NCBI GenBank assembly: GCA_039105265.1
Contig: JAPFFF010000048.1
Coordinates: 558,001 to 622,000 of the forward strand
Source of the DNA: Tritrichomonas musculus
Taxonomy: Eukaryota > Parabasalia > Tritrichomonadida > Tritrichomonadidae
Direction: 5' to 3'
Length of the DNA: 64,000 bases
The notes under the pieces were generated by a model. It did no database searches. It saw only the letters and a program-made list of their open reading frames with translations, and was not told where the DNA came from. Below are positions 60,283 through 64,000 of the stretch, piece after piece (position 1 is the first letter of the stretch; the number at the start of each line of letters is the position of its first letter). Made by a program: the position numbers and the translations under genes.

Positions 60283-62307
60283 ATATAGTTGGTGGAAAAA
60301 ACTGCGTTTTGAGGACAAAACTATGTTTTCTCGATGAATATTCAATATTTTTTAATAAAAATTATATATAATCACATTTCATATTAATACAAATCTATAT
60401 ACATGTTTTTATCAATTTTATTGAACTTAAACTTTGATAATATTATAATAAAAATTATTTTATAACATGAACATTTTTTTAATATTTCCTAATTTTTAAA
60501 TTATCGCTCGGATATACTATAAAATGGATAAAATATTTTTTAACAAATGTTGTTCAGTAAGGAAAAAAAAACGATTTTTAAAAGATTTTTTAATATTCAC
60601 TTCACCACTATAATTCTTTTTATATCACATTTCAGTTTTTATATAGGAAAATAGCTTTTTAAAAACGCATTTTCATTTCATTAAAACATATTATTGTTTA
60701 ATGATATTCTGCTAATACTTTATTGATAAAATAAAATTACTGAAATAGTCCTTTGATATTAAGATAAATTGCTTTTAATATTTTTTTTAATAACTTTTTT
60801 TATCAACTTAAATTTCACTATACTAGATTTATCAACAAAATTTACTACTAATATAATATATATCTACATATTATATATTATCAGATTTTAATAATAAATC
60901 CTCTGTAAATTACTTCCTCATGTTAGAAATTAAATTGCAACTTTAGTTAAAAATATCTTTGATTATACATAATGTGTATGGAATTTTCGTATAACAATTA
61001 TAAAATATATATAATATTGGTATCTATATGTTTTTACACAGCCAAATCTGGCAAATCATTTATAGGTCACTTGGTTGAAAAGATGAAGAATCAAAATTAA
61101 TCTACTTTATTTTTTTCTACCAAAGAATTAGATTGATCTAATTTTTTGTAGAAATGAATAATATTCAAATATAAATATGAATATGATATTATCATTCAAT
61201 AATATATTACATTTGTCATTTTTGGGAAGATGATTAAAAATTAATTTTGTGTGCTTTTCTCAAGGAACAAGTGTCATCGTATAAATTTATCTATATATAT
61301 TTATTATTGACATGTAATGTTATCCTAAATATTAAAGTTATTAATTATTTCTTTTTAAAAATTCTTACAAAACTTGGTTTTAATATATATTCAAAAAACA
61401 CTAATATTTTTAGACATAATCAATATTTAATTATAATATTTATAATATACATGTTACCTTTGATATTATAAATATTTTCACTTCAAAAAATGCGATTTAC
61501 TATTTTTTTCCTATGAAAAATTAGTTTTTTCAAATTTTTTTGAAAGTATTTTTTAGCATGAATAACTTGATGATTATTAAAGATATAATAATTTTAACAT
61601 TCTATTTATTATTTTAATAGAATGATATATAATATCTATTTTTTTAATAATGATAATCATTTAGATATATCGAGGAAAATGTATTTTTGTTTCACTTAGC
61701 ATTTGAAAAGAAAAAAAAATTCAATTTCAGCTAAAATTCTAAAAAAAAATAACTTTTCAGTAATTTTATTTTATCAATAAAGTATTAGCAGAATATCATT
61801 AAACAATAATATGTTTTAATGAAATGAAAATGCGTTTTTAAAAAGCTATTTTCCTATATAAAAACTGAAATGTGATATAAAAAGAATTATAGTGGTGAAG
61901 TGAATATTAAAAAATCTTTTAAAAATCGTTTTTTTTTCCTTACTGAACAACATTTGTTAAAAAATATTTTATCCATTTTATAGTATATCCAAGCGATAAT
62001 TTAAAAATTAGGAAATATTAAAAAAATGTTCATGTTATAAAATAATTTTTATTATAATATTATCAAAGTTTAAGTTCAATAAAATTGATAAAAACATGTA
62101 TATAGATTTGTATTAATATGAAATGTGATTATATATAATTTTTATTAAAAAATATTGAATATTCATCGAGAAAACATAGTTTTGTCCTCAAAACGCAGTT
62201 TTTTCCACCAACTATATATTAAAATTATTAAATTTTATGAAAAAAAATTCAATAAAAGTTTTCAATTTTTGATAAAAAAAAGTTAGGGGGTAATTGAAAA
62301 AGTTAGG
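59463..62307. mobile_element. Possible larger inverted-repeat element enclosing the second foldback element
   Basis: CTAACTTTTTCAATTACCCC followed by CTAACTTTTTTT near 59467-59498 is matched inverted at about 62276-62307. The foldback element at 60283-62217 lies inside. The motif is also iterated locally, so the true ends are unsure. Confidence 0.45.
60283..62217. mobile_element. 1.9-kb foldback element with ~460-bp near-identical arms
   Basis: The left arm 60283-60742 and right arm 61757-62217 are inverted copies, starting ATATAGTTGGTGGAAAAAAC and differing in very few bases. The interior (~1 kb) is AT-rich without a transposase. Near-identity of the arms means recent origin or frequent copy correction. 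Confidence 0.85.
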
Positions 62308-63836
62308 TACTTTTGTAGTTTACTTTAATAGAGGTGCGAGAACTAAAAAATTTTTTAAAAAACGATCAACTTTAATTTTAAAACTTTTGTAATATCTTGG
62401 AAAATAGAAAGTATAATTTATTTTTTGCAAAGTAAATAAGCATTATATTCTAATATAATAATAAAAATATATTAATTTAATATTTATCTTCACTATAAGC
62501 AACCAAAACATATGAATTTGCTTATAAAAAACAAATTCATATTTATCTTGATCAATAATCAGTTATTTTTAATAATATATTTTAATATATTTATTATTTT
62601 TAATTTAACATTTAATTAAGTATTTATAAAATATTTATATTGGATAATTTCGCAAGATATTAATACTTCTATTTTCCAGATTTCATTATTTATAAATATC
62701 TCATAATATTGTTTATCTCTAAGGGATAACTATTATAAATTTATTATAAATTTCAATAATTATTATGATTCTAGAATATTATTGAAAACGGCTCGCCAAG
62801 AGACATTTTAAAACTCTCCCATTCAAAATAAAGTAATTACTTTATTTTCTCTCAATTGCATTCAATTTTTTTTAAAAAAATAAAAATTCAAGAAAAATGA
62901 TATTTCTAATTAAGATATTATCTTGACAATTTCAGAAATCAATTATTTTATGGTATTGAATATAATAATTTGTGTTTTGTGGAATTTTAAGCCATTCGGT
63001 CGAAATCTTATTATTAACATATTTTACTCAAAATCTTTTGCATTTTGAATTTGATGATATACTAATATGTATATTTATTTAAAAAATATATTTTCACAGG
63101 AAAACTAGAATTAAATATGAAAACTACTGATAAAATTGCATTTTAAGTTTTGAAAATCCCACAGAAAAAATGGCCCTATCTTTTATTCTAGAACAATTCT
63201 AAAATAATAATTATATAATTTAATGCTTATATAAAACTTTGTAAAAACTTTTTAGGAATGAATTTTAAGATATATTTAAAATAAAATTTGACCAATTTTT
63301 TTTTTTGAAAATTTGATAGTTTATACAAATATTTCTATAAGTGCAATCAAAATTATTCTTATAAGCATTCAATATCGTTCAAATATATATATATATTAAA
63401 AATGATATTTTTATTATATTTTTCTTGGAAATGATTATAAAATTTTTTATTGTCTGGTATATTTAATAAAAGTATTTTTAATTCTAGTTTTCATGAAATT
63501 AAATAAATTGAATATCATCATCATATGTTAATTACTTTTAAATAAATGCTGAATTTGTCACATATTTATGGTATATACATAATGTTAGAATGCCTTTTTA
63601 AAAAGCTTTTTAATCAAACTTGAAAAACACCAATATTAAATACACTTAAATTTTGGCCTCTATTATTTGAAGTAAAACTCATAAATAAGAACTTATGAAA
63701 ACGTTCATGGTTCCCCTATTATAAAACCGTTGATTGGAAAGAACAAATCTCAAAATCATCATCTCTATCAGGTAGTAATATAATTGCTTGATATATAAAT
63801 TTATCAGATGACAAAACAAAGAAAATTAGAATAAAA
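62308..63836. other. AT-rich intergenic DNA
   Basis: I see no genes or clear repeats beyond simple AT runs. Composition becomes less extreme after about 63640. Confidence 0.5.
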
Positions 63837-64000
63837 ATGAAGTGTAGAAAGAAGGATAGACTAGATAATATCAAGAAACTTCATCAAATTTCAAAAATGA
63901 CAGAAAAAGAATTAAATTCTTTACAAATTGAAGATGATTTTATATTTATTATTAAAAATAATAATCCAATTGATGCTCATTTTAAGGAAGATAACATAAA
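63837..64000 (+). CDS. Possible host gene start, runs off the window
   Basis: An open frame of at least 54 codons begins MKCRKKDRLDNIKKLHQISK and remains open to the last base. Its composition (mixed charged residues, KNNNPIDAHFKEDN) is less AT-biased than the shadow frames around it, and base composition changes just before it. There is no recognised domain, and the start is the first in-frame ATG after a stop. It may be a host gene or chance. Confidence 0.35.
   Translation, partial: MKCRKKDRLDNIKKLHQISKMTEKELNSLQIEDDFIFIIKNNNPIDAHFKEDNI

Noticed and set aside
61247-61471. 74-codon hydrophobic frame
   Set aside because: It lies in the loop of a foldback element and shows the tyrosine/isoleucine/asparagine bias of random AT-rich sequence.
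51121-63836. Hidden host genes in the AT-rich right part
   Set aside because: I see no open frame with normal amino-acid composition. The recognisable content is inverted-repeat elements and simple AT sequence.

Overview
The window looks like nuclear DNA of a trichomonad (parabasalid) protist. The evidence is one intact surface-protein gene of the BspA-like leucine-rich-repeat type, carrying a Trichomonas-style initiator (TCATTT) ten bases upstream of its ATG and a TAAA motif just after its stop; very AT-rich intergenic DNA; and several Maverick/Polinton elements, a class that is massively amplified in trichomonads. I cannot tell Trichomonas from Tritrichomonas or a relative on this evidence.

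Bases 1-35675 are a pile of Polinton fossils from three families. Element C (1-3368, one end only) carries a double-jelly-roll-type major capsid gene, a small amphipathic pVI-like gene and coiled-coil genes. Element A (3369-35675) carries, from its right end inward, a possible penton gene, integrase, packaging ATPase, two pVI-like genes, major capsid, an HNH endonuclease and small conserved genes. Element D (9143-31919) is a nearly whole 22.8-kb Polinton inserted into one of A's pVI-like genes. It has ~0.88-kb terminal inverted repeats (TIRs), a direct target repeat, protein-primed PolB, integrase, ATPase, major capsid and possible penton genes, a 2214-residue fibre-like gene, a KilA-N regulator and an unusual noncoding block packed with hairpins (25795-26640). 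A and D share one morphogenesis block in the same order.

Bases 35676-43289 are host DNA with the BspA-like gene (37107-40139), a 121-bp tandem repeat and short inverted-repeat transposons, one of them lodged just upstream of the gene's initiator. Bases 43290-47590 are B, a decayed terminal fragment of an A-family Polinton holding fibre-gene remains. From 47591 to the end the DNA is extremely AT-rich and almost gene-free. It is built largely from non-autonomous inverted-repeat elements, several nested in one another: a foldback element with 535-bp arms interrupted by two smaller elements, another with ~460-bp arms, and small MITEs. A possible host gene begins at 63837 and runs off the edge.

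In D, PolB with the TIRs would replicate the element by protein priming, the integrase would insert it, and the ATPase, capsid, pVI-like and fibre proteins would build and fill a particle. Candidate regulators are KilA-N and a small basic AT-hook protein, with a promoter-like block shared by the TIR gene and the KilA-N gene. All Polinton parts are described here as fossils.
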